A DNA stretch of 64,000 bases from Lewinellaceae bacterium (GCA_020636355.1 JACJYB010000005.1:1-64000); one strand, 5' to 3'. Positions 27,250-36,828 are shown, numbered from the stretch's first letter. The notes: generated by a model from the sequence alone, not told the origin. Numbers and translations are program-made.

Positions 27250-29313
27250 TTATTCATGCATTTGTTCCAGGGCCTTTCGCAATAACCGGGCATATTCTGC
27301 ATAACCATCCGGTAGAAGGTGGATCCCATCCTTACTGAAATAATTCGCAGGCAAATCTCCATTGGCATCCAGAAGCCCGTAAGCAAGCGGATCATAGATC
27401 GCTCCCTCAGGAAATGGAAAGGCAGCCAGCAATTTATGCACGTGATCAAAGGAACGCCGGTTTTCACTGGTTCGATCTTTCGTGGGCAGCGGTCCAACCA
27501 CCAGTATTTTCACCCAAGAATCCTTTGCCCGGATATCCTCCACGATACCGGTAATCCCCTGAAAAATCTCAGCCGCCTGATCAGTCGGTATGTTATTGAC
27601 ACCGATCGTGATCACTACATACTTCGGGTGAAGTGCCGCCCAGGAACCATTGCGGATCCGCCAGCGCAAATGCTGGGTCCGGTCTCCCGATATGCCGAAA
27701 TTATACCACTCCCAGTTCCTGAATGCTTCCGTAAATGCAGCCTCGCCGGGACGGTGTGCCACCGACCTCCCAGGGCCACCAATGCTTTGAGTTATGGAAT
27801 TGCCAAACAGCAACATATCCACCGAGTCGATGGAGTGAGACAACGCATTCATTTCCGTGAAAAGGCTGTGCCATTCCATGCCTGCTTGCCAGCCGGCAGC
27901 AGAACGATATTCGTTTCCGGGAGCTGGTAACGCTGCCCAGTTAATTTTGCTCCCGTAGCACTCCTGTACAAAATTCACAATTGGCGTCGGATCTGGGAGA
28001 CTATGGGGATGGTGGTCGATACCTGGTTTGTGGATGACCCGAACATCACCGCCCGCTGCGCGTACGCCTGCCACAAACCGATTGGTATTCTCATCGACCG
28101 GTACAATTTTGTCCGCATCGCCGACTACATGCAACAGAGGTATGCGCAAGTCCGCAATTTGCTTCACCTGGTCCAACGGATTTCCGGTGAAAGCCATAGC
28201 ATCTGCTTCACTGGGCAGGTTAAAATCTTTTTTAAATAAATCCCAATCTTGCTGGCTTCCAGGGCCAAGGCCTTTGCCTCCTGGCCAGCTTTTCATATCC
28301 AGTACCGGTGCGTCGGCATAAACGCCGGCAACCGACTCCGGTCGATGCAGCATCCATCGGTAAGCATACATTCCACCACGTGAAAAGCCTTCCAGTATAC
28401 CCTTTTGAGCCAAGCCTGCCGCCAGAAGCTGGTAGTAAAACCAATCCCATAGCTGCATATTCGCCTCGTTTCCATACCATTCGGCGGCATCGCAATAGAC
28501 CAGATAATAACCGCGTTCCAGCAATGCTATTTCTGTCTGGGGTTCATTTCCCCAAAATCGCATCCGCCAGATCCACGGATGACCCGCTGCCGCATATTTT
28601 GGAGATACGATTCTCCAGATACGATCGTCTTGGCGGCCTTCCATGCCGGAATAACCGTAATAGTCAAAAGGTGTTCCAGGCAAGGGCACTTTTAGGGCCG
28701 CAAACCGTTGCTGATCAATAGTCTCGTAGAATCTCCTGGCAATGACACCAGCCCCGATGGATGACAGATGCCGGTCATCCTGCCAATATTCCGGGTGTGC
28801 GGTCAGGATCAAATGAAGATCGACCGTTTCCCATCCCCAATGATTTGCAAGCTCCAAAAGTTTAGGCCGGTTCAACGCCTGCCAGATGGAATCCAAACCG
28901 GAATTATCAGCTGAGGCCATCCGCGGGGGCAGACACAGGATGTACCTGCTGTGAGGATTCTTTTGTTGTACCGCACCAATGATACGCACCCAGTATTCAT
29001 ACCAGGTGAGCGTATCATTAAGCCCCGCTATTCCGTCTGACAGCTGATCCACCCAATCAGGCATCAGAAATATCAAATCCTGGTTGACCGGGAGGGCCTT
29101 AGTGTCCTCCCCTCCCCGAAAAGCATTCACAATTAAGTCGTTACTACCCAATGCATTGAGCTGTTCCCGCAGGGCGTTGGCCTCGGGCCGTGTCATCCCG
29201 GTACCATCAAGCAATCGCTGACCACAGAGCAGTATCCGTGCGGGATTTCCTGCTCGTACCGGTATTGTTCCCAGAACCAGCGCCAGACCAAGAATTACAT
29301 TCCTAATGCTCAT
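27250..29313 (-). CDS. Exported three-domain hydrolase: SGNH-like, alpha/beta-hydrolase, GDSL esterase
   Basis: A 687-residue exported protein made of three esterase-like units. After a signal peptide (LGLALVLGTIPVRAG) residues 20-205 resemble an SGNH fold that keeps the closing Asp-x-x-His block (DDRHLSSIG) but lacks a clear GDS serine. Residues about 230-465 are an alpha/beta hydrolase with nucleophile Ser311 in EGFSRGG, Asp in VGDADKIVP and a His in PGIDHHPHS. Residues 495-687 are a complete GDSL/SGNH esterase: Ser506 in FGNSIT, ISGDRT, GVNN and DGIH (662-665). Deacetylation or de-esterification of glycans is the likely role. ATG 29313 is chosen for the signal peptide. It is convergent with the membrane cytochrome gene. 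Confidence 0.85.
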   Translation of the reverse strand: MSIRNVILGLALVLGTIPVRAGNPARILLCGQRLLDGTGMTRPEANALREQLNALGSNDLIVNAFRGGEDTKALPVNQDLIFLMPDWVDQLSDGIAGLNDTLTWYEYWVRIIGAVQQKNPHSRYILCLPPRMASADNSGLDSIWQALNRPKLLELANHWGWETVDLHLILTAHPEYWQDDRHLSSIGAGVIARRFYETIDQQRFAALKVPLPGTPFDYYGYSGMEGRQDDRIWRIVSPKYAAAGHPWIWRMRFWGNEPQTEIALLERGYYLVYCDAAEWYGNEANMQLWDWFYYQLLAAGLAQKGILEGFSRGGMYAYRWMLHRPESVAGVYADAPVLDMKSWPGGKGLGPGSQQDWDLFKKDFNLPSEADAMAFTGNPLDQVKQIADLRIPLLHVVGDADKIVPVDENTNRFVAGVRAAGGDVRVIHKPGIDHHPHSLPDPTPIVNFVQECYGSKINWAALPAPGNEYRSAAGWQAGMEWHSLFTEMNALSHSIDSVDMLLFGNSITQSIGGPGRSVAHRPGEAAFTEAFRNWEWYNFGISGDRTQHLRWRIRNGSWAALHPKYVVITIGVNNIPTDQAAEIFQGITGIVEDIRAKDSWVKILVVGPLPTKDRTSENRRSFDHVHKLLAAFPFPEGAIYDPLAYGLLDANGDLPANYFSKDGIHLLPDGYAEYARLLRKALEQMHE

Positions 29314-29450
29314 ATTCTTTATCAACCAATGATTATTCAGGTAATTTAGGAACATTACCAGGATCCGGAAGGTAAACGCGCATTCTTTTACCTGCCCTGA
29401 AGTAAAGTCAAACATCGGTGTATCTTAGACCTTTCAATTTCAGGACAAGA

Positions 29451-30200
29451 ATGACACAACACCCATACCGGTATTTACTGATAGACGCTGACCACACGAT
29501 TTACGACTTTGACCGCTGTCAGGAAGAAGCTTTGGAGAAAACCTTTCAGGATTTTGGCCAGACATTCCGGTCAGAGTGGCATCCGATATACACTCGCTTG
29601 AATCTTGCGGCGTGGGATGCACATGAACGTGGAATTCTTACCAGGGAACAAATTCGAACCGTAAGGTTTACCCAACTTGCTGAGGAAGTAGGAATACAGC
29701 TAGACCCCGAATTGTATCACGAGCGTTATGTTGAACATCTTTCCGGTATTGTCCATTACCTTGATACAGCGGAAGCTTCCTTGCATGAACTGGCAAAATC
29801 CTATAAACTGGCAATGATCACCAATGGATTGCCCAACGTTCAACGTCCCAGACTGGCCCGGTCCAGCATCACTCCGCTTTTCAGTGCCATCATTATCTCA
29901 GGTGAAATCAGTAAGACGAAACCGGACCCGGCTTTTTTTAGCCATACGCTGCATCAATTGGGGAATCCGTCACCCAGTCAATGTCTTGTGATTGGAGACA
30001 ACCTGTTTGCAGATATAGGTGGTGGCCAAAATGCCGGAATGCATACCTGCTGGTTTAATCCAAATGGCAAAATCAACGGTGAACCCGGCGTTTTACCAAC
30101 TTTTACCGTACGCAACTGGAATGAGATTACCGGGATGCTCAATCCTATCCCGGCGGACGAGCTAATCCGTAACATCCCTCCGGATCAGTCCTTGCAGTAA
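29451..30200 (+). CDS. HAD-family hydrolase, YjjG-type pyrimidine nucleotidase
   Basis: A 249-residue cytosolic phosphatase. The HAD motif I is IDADHTIYDF with nucleophile Asp12 and Asp14; motif II is MITNGLP; motif III Lys is in ISGEISKTKPDPAFF; motif IV is LVIGDNLFADIGGGQNAGM. The pattern and length match the YjjG branch, which dephosphorylates noncanonical pyrimidine nucleotides and protects against their incorporation. ATG 29451 fits the family start; the 11 residues available upstream do not. It is divergent from the three-domain esterase gene and 40 bases upstream of the fucosidase gene, a chance neighbour rather than a functional one. Confidence 0.88.
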   Translation: MTQHPYRYLLIDADHTIYDFDRCQEEALEKTFQDFGQTFRSEWHPIYTRLNLAAWDAHERGILTREQIRTVRFTQLAEEVGIQLDPELYHERYVEHLSGIVHYLDTAEASLHELAKSYKLAMITNGLPNVQRPRLARSSITPLFSAIIISGEISKTKPDPAFFSHTLHQLGNPSPSQCLVIGDNLFADIGGGQNAGMHTCWFNPNGKINGEPGVLPTFTVRNWNEITGMLNPIPADELIRNIPPDQSLQ

Positions 30201-30240
30201 ATAAGCTAGAATTTCCAACATTTTTTATACCTTTTTCACC

Positions 30241-31674
30241 ATGAAGAAGCATGTCCTAACTTTATCTTTTCTATTCACCATCCAACTAGTTTTCAGCCAG
30301 GCTTATGTGATGCCTACGGACCCGATGGTGTTACAAAAACTGGACTGGTGGCAAGACCAGAAATTCGGGCTTATGATGCACTGGGGCACTTACAGCCAGT
30401 GGGGCGTCGTGGAGTCCTGGTCCATATGTTCGGAAGACCAACCGTGGTGTTCACGCAATGGCGCTGACTATACCCAGTATAAAAAAGATTACGAAGCGCT
30501 TGCCAACACGTTTAATCCACAACAATTTAATCCTCAGCCCTGGGTGGATGCCGCCAAATATGCCGGCATGAAATATCTGGTGTTCACAACCAAACACCAC
30601 GATGGTTTCTGCATGTTCGATACCAAGCAGACGGATTACCGTATTACCGGGCCACAAGTGCCTTTTCATAATGATCCCCGGGCCAATGTCACCAAAGTAC
30701 TTTTTAATGCTTTCCGGGATCAGGGTTTTGGCATCGGTGCTTATTTTTCCAAGCCGGACTGGCATTCACCAGATTTTTGGGCACCGGAATGGGCAACGCC
30801 TGATCGCTGCACCAATTATGACACCAACAAGCATCCGGATCGCTGGCAAAAATTCAAAGACTACACCTACAATCAAATTGAAGAATTAATGAGTGACTAC
30901 GGGAAAGTTGACATCCTGTGGCTCGATGGAGGCTGGGTCCGACCGGATTCCACGATTACCGAAGAAGTACGCTCATGGGGTTACCGGATACCGGATTACC
31001 CGCAAGACATTGATATGCCCAGAATTGCCTCTATGGCCAGATCGCATCAACCAGGCTTGCTCGTTGTAGACCGCAGTGTACATGGTCCATACGAAGATTA
31101 CCGCACCCCGGAACAGCAGGTTCCTGAACGGGCGTTATCCTATCCCTGGGAAACTTGTATGACCATGGGGAATAGCTGGTCGTACAGTAAAAGACCACAT
31201 TACAAATCAACCCATCAATTGATCCATCTGTTGGTGGATATCGTTGCTAAGGGTGGAAATTTCCTTTTGAACATCGGTCCTAGCCCGGATGGAACCTGGG
31301 ACCAGGAGGCTTTTGATCGCCTGAAGGGTATCGGTGACTGGATGCAGATCAATCAGGCGGCGATTTACGCCACCAGGGCTATAGCGCCTTACAAGGAAGG
31401 AAAGATCTGTTATACGAGAAAGAAAAATTCAAACACCGTCTATGCCATTTATTTGGCAGACGAGGAAGAGAGCAGTCCGCCGGAATATTGGTCTTTGCAA
31501 CAATTGAAGCCAAAGAACGGCACGAAAGTTACCGTACTGGAAACCGGGGATGAACTGGATTGGATAGCGAATGGAGACAAAGGGATGATCGTACAGATTC
31601 CCGAAAAAGTCCGAAAAAAAATGATTAGCCAGCACGCCTGGGTCATCCAGTTTGAAGCAAAAACCACGGATTAA
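30241..31674 (+). CDS. Alpha-L-fucosidase (GH29), exported
   Basis: A 477-residue glycoside hydrolase that removes alpha-linked L-fucose. A signal peptide ends near residue 20 (QLVFSQ). The family hallmarks are KFGLMMHWGTYSQWG at 41-55, FTTKHHDGFCMF at 115-126 and the catalytic nucleophile Asp229 in VDILWLDGGW. The segment GGNFLLNIGPSPDG is the usual GH29 end of the barrel. The enzyme lies after a HAD gene and 96 bases before the beta-helix operon. With the sulfatase and sialidase in the window it points to host-type or algal sulfated fucosylated glycans. The exact linkage preference cannot be read from sequence. Confidence 0.95.
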   Translation: MKKHVLTLSFLFTIQLVFSQAYVMPTDPMVLQKLDWWQDQKFGLMMHWGTYSQWGVVESWSICSEDQPWCSRNGADYTQYKKDYEALANTFNPQQFNPQPWVDAAKYAGMKYLVFTTKHHDGFCMFDTKQTDYRITGPQVPFHNDPRANVTKVLFNAFRDQGFGIGAYFSKPDWHSPDFWAPEWATPDRCTNYDTNKHPDRWQKFKDYTYNQIEELMSDYGKVDILWLDGGWVRPDSTITEEVRSWGYRIPDYPQDIDMPRIASMARSHQPGLLVVDRSVHGPYEDYRTPEQQVPERALSYPWETCMTMGNSWSYSKRPHYKSTHQLIHLLVDIVAKGGNFLLNIGPSPDGTWDQEAFDRLKGIGDWMQINQAAIYATRAIAPYKEGKICYTRKKNSNTVYAIYLADEEESSPPEYWSLQQLKPKNGTKVTVLETGDELDWIANGDKGMIVQIPEKVRKKMISQHAWVIQFEAKTTD

Positions 31675-31770
31675 CGGAACTGAAACCTTTGGGGTGGGCA
31701 TCATAACATTCGCGAAAGGGTACTCTATTCCATGAATGTTCCATTTAATTGATTCTTTTAATGAAACCCT

Positions 31771-32952
31771 ATGTTTAAAATTTTCTCAGGTCTTCTTTTG
31801 ATGATTGGATTATTATTTCTCGGTTGTCAGCAAAGTCCACAACCAGTGGCAGATCAGGATGCCTATAATAAACTCCAGGCGCAGTTACTGGATGCGAAAC
31901 CGGGCTCCATCATCGAGATTCCTGCAGGAATCTACGAACTGGATCGTTCTCTTTCGCTGGATGCAATAGCCCGTGTAACCATTCGCGGCGCGGGCATCGA
32001 CAAAACCATCCTTTCCTTTAAAACCCAGCAAGCTGGTGCCGAAGGACTGCGAATAACGGCCGATAGTGTCACCCTGGAAGATTTTACGGTTCAGGATGCG
32101 CTTGGTGACGGGATAAAACTCCAGGGTTGCGAGCAGGTCGTTATACAACGGGTGAAAGCCACCTGGACGGACGGAGCAAAAGCATCCAATGGCGGGTATG
32201 GTCTATACCCTGTGCAATGCAAACATGTCCTAATCGATAGTTGTGAGGCTTCATTTGCTTCAGATGCCGGTATTTATGTCGGGCAGTCTGAGGATGTTGT
32301 AGTCCGTAACAGTTATGCGCACGAGAATGTAGCAGGGATTGAAATCGAGAACTGCATAAATTCCCGGGTCTATCATAATCGGGCGGAAAATAACTCCGGA
32401 GGCATTCTGGTTTTTGACCTGCCTGACCTGCAGGTCGTTAACGGCCATTCCTGCGATGTTTTTCAAAACCAAATTGTCGACAACAATCATAAGAATTTTG
32501 CCGCTGAAGGGAACATGGTAGCCATTGTGCCTCCCGGCACGGGGATCATTCTGTTAGCTGCCAAAAAGGTCAATATTTACGAAAACAACATCACCGGACA
32601 TAAAACCATCGGTACGGCTATCGCCAGCTACCACATCACCGAACTTCCGTGGAAAGATGAACGGTACGATCCATTTACCTATGATATCTCCATCCATGAC
32701 AATGCCTATGACCGGCAGCGAGCCATTCCCGATTTAAGCAAGGATTTTGGAAAAATGGTTAATCTGTTGTTTCCCGGCAAACCTCAGGATATTCTTTACG
32801 ATGGCATCACCCGCAATGATGATGAAACTTCCAACTCCATGAATATCTGCATACACGACAATACAGGAGACCAGTTACGGTTTGCCATGGTAGATGCCGC
32901 CCATGACTTTGACCATGTAAGCCAGGATCCCTCACTTTATAATTGCCAATAA
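31771..32952 (+). CDS. Parallel beta-helix lipoprotein (TIGR03805-like)
   Basis: A 393-residue lipoprotein with Cys19 as lipidation site (LLFLGCQ). The mature chain begins like pectate-lyase-fold proteins (GSIIEIPAGIYELDRSL) and then shows right-handed beta-helix turns: DSVTLEDFTVQDALGDGIKL, VVIQRVKATW, HVLIDSCEASFASDAGIYVG and VVVRNSYAHENVAGIEIENC. This is the family known to occur in two-gene pairs with diheme proteins of the TIGR03806 type, and such a partner follows here with a one-base stop/start overlap (TAATG). The family's function is unknown. A surface polysaccharide- or ligand-binding role is inference. Confidence 0.87.
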   Translation: MFKIFSGLLLMIGLLFLGCQQSPQPVADQDAYNKLQAQLLDAKPGSIIEIPAGIYELDRSLSLDAIARVTIRGAGIDKTILSFKTQQAGAEGLRITADSVTLEDFTVQDALGDGIKLQGCEQVVIQRVKATWTDGAKASNGGYGLYPVQCKHVLIDSCEASFASDAGIYVGQSEDVVVRNSYAHENVAGIEIENCINSRVYHNRAENNSGGILVFDLPDLQVVNGHSCDVFQNQIVDNNHKNFAAEGNMVAIVPPGTGIILLAAKKVNIYENNITGHKTIGTAIASYHITELPWKDERYDPFTYDISIHDNAYDRQRAIPDLSKDFGKMVNLLFPGKPQDILYDGITRNDDETSNSMNICIHDNTGDQLRFAMVDAAHDFDHVSQDPSLYNCQ

Positions 32953-34028
32953 TGCGATTAAAACTGATGGGCTTGGTGCTGATCCTTGTCCTGCTGATCG
33001 AATTCTGTAGTAGCCCTACCCCACTCGTGCAGTTGCCACCGCCAGGAGTTCCCTTCAAATTGCTTTCAGACTATCATTTGTTTAAAGGTGAAATGGCATC
33101 ACTGCATCCGAATGGTTCGGTCTTGCCTTACGAGGTGATCAATTCCTTATTCACCGACTATGCCTTGAAGGCTCGTTTTGTGTGGATGCCGGAGGACAGT
33201 AGTGCATCAATGCTTGAAGATGGCAGCATAAGTTTTCCGGACGGTACCATGCTGATCAAAAACTTTTATTACCCAGCGGATATGCGGAAGGTCTCAGAGG
33301 AAATAAAAATCCTGGAAACCAGGCTGCTGGTCCGTGAACAAGGCCATTGGTCGGCTTATGCATACATCTGGAATGACGAACAAAATGAAGCAATATATAG
33401 CCCGGTTGGCGCCATACTACCGGTTTCCTGGGTTGACACGGCAGGCAATAACCAGTCCATTCATTATCTGGTCCCCAATAAAAATCAGTGTAAAAACTGT
33501 CACAATCAAAATGAATCCGTCCAGCCAATCGGCCCGAAGTACGCCAATTTAAACCGCCTCGTCAATCAGGAGGATGGATCTACCATCAATCAAATCGAAC
33601 GATGGGTCAACAATGGATTTCTGCAAAAATTTTCAAATACGGATTCACTTGCCACTATGCCATCATGGGATGACCCGGCTTCAGGAGACCTGCAGACCAG
33701 GGCTCTGGCTTATCTTGATGTCAATTGCGGGCATTGCCATCGCCCGGAAGGCCCGGGGAATACTTCAGGACTCTATCTGCAATTTACGGAGACCAATGAG
33801 ACACACCTTGGATTATGCAAGGTGCCCGTAGCAGCAGGCAAAGGATCCGGTGGCAGAACATTTGACATCAAACCCGGACAACCGGATCAATCCATATTAA
33901 TGTACCGCATACAGTCCATTGATCCGGGAGTCATGATGCCGGAATTGGGTAGGACCATGGTGCATGAAGAGGGTGTAGCTGTCGTCCGGGAATGGATCGC
34001 TTCACTTCAGACTAATTGTTATGACTAG
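32952..34028 (+). CDS. SO2930-family diheme c-type cytochrome (TIGR03806-like)
   Basis: A 358-residue exported protein with two heme-binding CXXCH motifs, CKNCH at 180-184 and CGHCH at 259-263. The N-terminal helix ends in EFCSS, probably a lipidated Cys. Family marks include YEVINSLFTDYALKARFVWMP, NFYYPADM and PNKNQCKNCHNQN. ATG 32952 shares its first base with the stop of the beta-helix gene (TAATG), which indicates coupled translation, so I prefer it to the ATG at 32943. The TonB-dependent receptor gene begins eight bases before this gene's stop. Electron transfer at the outer membrane is likely; its donor and acceptor are unknown. Confidence 0.88.
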   Translation: MRLKLMGLVLILVLLIEFCSSPTPLVQLPPPGVPFKLLSDYHLFKGEMASLHPNGSVLPYEVINSLFTDYALKARFVWMPEDSSASMLEDGSISFPDGTMLIKNFYYPADMRKVSEEIKILETRLLVREQGHWSAYAYIWNDEQNEAIYSPVGAILPVSWVDTAGNNQSIHYLVPNKNQCKNCHNQNESVQPIGPKYANLNRLVNQEDGSTINQIERWVNNGFLQKFSNTDSLATMPSWDDPASGDLQTRALAYLDVNCGHCHRPEGPGNTSGLYLQFTETNETHLGLCKVPVAAGKGSGGRTFDIKPGQPDQSILMYRIQSIDPGVMMPELGRTMVHEEGVAVVREWIASLQTNCYD

Positions 34029-36414
34029 AACATTACTTCGCGGTCTTGCTTTTGCAGCCGTCTGGATTCTTGTCATTGGCTTCCCAGCCACAACTTATAG
34101 CCAATCATTAACCCAACGAGTGACCGGGAAAGTAGTTGACCAGGTTACCCATCAGCCGCTTGCCGGGGTTTCGATCATCGTTCTTGAGATTGATCCATTG
34201 ATGGGAACCGTAACAGACGATGACGGATCGTTCAGTCTGGATGCAGTGCCGGTGGGACGACATCAATTGCAATGCAGTTATGTCGGATATCAGACCTACA
34301 CCACCGAAGGTCTGGTGATCACATCCGCGAAAGCGGTACAGGTTGACATCGAGCTTTCGGAAGGCGTGGACCTGGCCAGCATTGAGGTAGTTGCATCCGG
34401 ATTTGCCAATGCCCCCGTCAATAACCTGGCAATGGTCAGCGCCCGATCATTTACGGTAGAAGAGACCGAACGCATTGCGGCCAGTGTGAATGATATGGGA
34501 CGTATGGCGCTCTCCTACCCCGGTGTTCAACAAGGGGGCGACGATACGGAAAATGACATCATTATCCGGGGCAATTCCAGCTTCGGCATCTTGTGGAGGT
34601 TGGAAGGAATTGATATTCCCAATCCAAATCATTTTGCCCGACCCGGAACCTCCGGAGGAGGCATTACCATTTTTAGTGCACAATTGCTCAGCCGTTCTGA
34701 CTTTTATACCGGAGGGATGCCCGCAGAATACGGAAATGCCTTATCCGGCGCTTTTGATATCCACTTTAAACATGGAAATCTGCAGGACAGAGAATACCGG
34801 ATCAAGACGGGACTCTTAGGTCTTGACTTTGCTACGGAAGGCCCCTTAAGTAAAGATCGGTCTTCCTACGTAGTGAATTACCGTTATTCGACATTAGGGT
34901 TACTCAATAAACTGGGGTTTCACCTGGTTGGCGAACGGGTTAGCAATGACTTTCAGGATCTTTCATTCAATTTATACCGGGAAAGTGAAGACAAGAAAAA
35001 ACAATGGACCTTGTTTGGCATGGGCGGGTTATCGCTTGAACACTATACTCCGGTTGCCAATCCGGCAGATCGTCAGCCTGGTATTGCCAATGAATGGGAG
35101 GATCGCCGGCAAGGCAGTAATATGGCCGCCCTCGGGTCGACCTATACCCATCTCCTAAACGAGAAATCATACATCAAGGGCGTTGTGGCATTGATGGGAA
35201 GTGCTATTTTTCGAATGTACGATACATTGAACCTGGAGGATGTGCGTTATCGCTATAACACCGAGAATTATAATGATAACCGGCTGTCCACCGCCTGGAC
35301 GTATTCCCTGCAAATGAATGAGCGCTGGAGCCTGAAATCAGGGTTAATCGGACATTTGATCTTTTATCGTTTCTTCAATGAGACCAATCCCCGCTCCTCG
35401 GTCACCGATATTACAGAGAAACAACGCTTGGTTAACCTTGATGGTGGCGGGACCACTTACACCACGCAAGCATATACGCAGGCTAATATGCAGATTAACA
35501 GCCGTTGGAGCATGTTGGGCGGTATCCATCTCCTCTATCTTGGCCACAACAGCACGATTGGTATAGACCCCAGATTTTCCACCAGATACCGGTTTAATCC
35601 GGATCACTACGTCAGCCTTGCTATTGGAAAACATAGTCAAATGTTGCCTCTGGCGGCCTATTTTTATCAGGACACTACCGGACTTCAGCCGAATGCGAAT
35701 TTGCCTATGATCCATTCCAATCATCTGATCCTGAGTCACACGTACATTACCCGTTCTCATTTGAAATTCAATACGGAGGTATACCTCCAGCAATTGCGCA
35801 AAGTCCCTGTGAAACCTGATGCTTCGTCCGATTACTGGATGCTCAATGAACAATCCAATTTCCCCCAATTTCCGGTTGTCAGCACCGGAAAAGGAATGAA
35901 TTACGGGGTGGATATCGCCATCGAAAAATTTTTCACCAATCAGGTCTATTTTCTTTTTAATGGATCCTGGTTTAATGCATCCTATAACGCGTTCAACGGG
36001 GACACGCACCCCAGCCGTTTTGCCAGCCGTTGGGTTTCCGCGTTGACACTTGGTCGGGAAGTAGCATTCCGCAACGGCAATACCCTGCAGTTTGGGGGGC
36101 GCTATCTGTTTAATGGTGGTTTCCGGTACACGCCCTATGATCCCGCTTTGTCCGATCAGCAAAATACCTACGTACCCTTGGCAGGAGCAAGTTGGGAAGG
36201 ACAAGTTCCGGCTTATAAGCGCATGGATGCCCGAATAGCCTATCGATTCAATCGACTACGGTATAGCGGGATCATTTCGCTAGACATTCAAAATGTATTA
36301 AGTACAAAAAATATCAGTTCTGTGGGCTACGATGCTGTCAGGAATGAGCTCTATTACCGACAATATCCAGGTGGTGATTTCATCCCCGTATTAAGTTATC
36401 AAGTTGATTTTTAA
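34021..36414 (+). CDS. TonB-dependent receptor with carboxypeptidase-regulatory-like domain
   Basis: A 797-residue outer-membrane receptor. A signal peptide (PATTYSQS) is followed by a carboxypeptidase-regulatory-like domain (VTGKVVDQVTHQPLAGVSI, GTVTDDDGSFSLDAVPVG) at about 35-115, then a plug domain (GGDDTENDIIIRGNSSFG) and a beta-barrel. It lacks the long SusC form and has no SusD partner, so it more likely imports a small or redox-active compound than an oligosaccharide. The barrel ends in an aromatic-type C-terminus (VLSYQVDF), as required for outer-membrane insertion. It overlaps the diheme cytochrome gene by eight bases, which ties its synthesis to that gene pair. The substrate is unknown. 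Confidence 0.92.
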   Translation: MTRTLLRGLAFAAVWILVIGFPATTYSQSLTQRVTGKVVDQVTHQPLAGVSIIVLEIDPLMGTVTDDDGSFSLDAVPVGRHQLQCSYVGYQTYTTEGLVITSAKAVQVDIELSEGVDLASIEVVASGFANAPVNNLAMVSARSFTVEETERIAASVNDMGRMALSYPGVQQGGDDTENDIIIRGNSSFGILWRLEGIDIPNPNHFARPGTSGGGITIFSAQLLSRSDFYTGGMPAEYGNALSGAFDIHFKHGNLQDREYRIKTGLLGLDFATEGPLSKDRSSYVVNYRYSTLGLLNKLGFHLVGERVSNDFQDLSFNLYRESEDKKKQWTLFGMGGLSLEHYTPVANPADRQPGIANEWEDRRQGSNMAALGSTYTHLLNEKSYIKGVVALMGSAIFRMYDTLNLEDVRYRYNTENYNDNRLSTAWTYSLQMNERWSLKSGLIGHLIFYRFFNETNPRSSVTDITEKQRLVNLDGGGTTYTTQAYTQANMQINSRWSMLGGIHLLYLGHNSTIGIDPRFSTRYRFNPDHYVSLAIGKHSQMLPLAAYFYQDTTGLQPNANLPMIHSNHLILSHTYITRSHLKFNTEVYLQQLRKVPVKPDASSDYWMLNEQSNFPQFPVVSTGKGMNYGVDIAIEKFFTNQVYFLFNGSWFNASYNAFNGDTHPSRFASRWVSALTLGREVAFRNGNTLQFGGRYLFNGGFRYTPYDPALSDQQNTYVPLAGASWEGQVPAYKRMDARIAYRFNRLRYSGIISLDIQNVLSTKNISSVGYDAVRNELYYRQYPGGDFIPVLSYQVDF

Positions 36415-36426
36415 ATTGAATTACTT

Positions 36427-36828
36427 ATGCAATTGAAAAACATTCTGGAATGGGTTTTACGCATCGTGCTGGCACTGATTTTAATCCAAACATTGTTCTT
36501 TAAATTCACCGGTGCACCTGAAAGCATCTACATCTTTGAAAAGACCGGATTAGGTACACCCGGACGATTAGGCAGCGGAATTGCCGAGCTGATTGCCTCT
36601 ATACTTTTGCTTGTCCCAAAATGGAAATCGTACGGTGCGCTGCTCGCTTTTGGCGCTATGTCCGGAGCAATATTTTTCCATCTGACCACTTTAGGAATTG
36701 ATGTAATGGGTGACGGCGGCACTTTGTTTTATTTGGCCTGTCTGGTCTGGACAGGAAGCTTGTATCTGCTTATCCGCTACCGGAATGAGTGGATCCCCAA
36801 GCAGTTTCTTTCTGCTAAAAAACAGTAA
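36427..36828 (+). CDS. DoxX-like membrane protein
   Basis: A 133-residue integral membrane protein with four predicted helices: residues about 8-24 (VLRIVLALILIQTLFF), 48-62 (IAELIASILLLVP), 68-90 (YGALLAFGAMSGAIFFHLT) and 98-117. The FKFTGAPE segment after helix 1 is typical of the DoxX family, some of which take part in quinone-linked or thiosulfate-linked redox processes. It follows the TonB-dependent receptor by 12 bases and is the fourth gene of the beta-helix/diheme operon. It may supply electrons from the quinone pool to the outer components, but that is inference. Confidence 0.82.
   Translation: MQLKNILEWVLRIVLALILIQTLFFKFTGAPESIYIFEKTGLGTPGRLGSGIAELIASILLLVPKWKSYGALLAFGAMSGAIFFHLTTLGIDVMGDGGTLFYLACLVWTGSLYLLIRYRNEWIPKQFLSAKKQ

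Noticed and set aside
27319..27930. A 203-codon plus-strand frame inside the three-domain esterase gene
   Set aside because: It is antisense to the GDSL domain with all its motifs; its translation is basic and without family features.
35344..36204. A 286-codon open frame on the minus strand inside the TonB-dependent receptor gene
   Set aside because: It lies wholly antisense to a well-supported receptor, has no recognisable domain and has the odd composition of a shadow frame.
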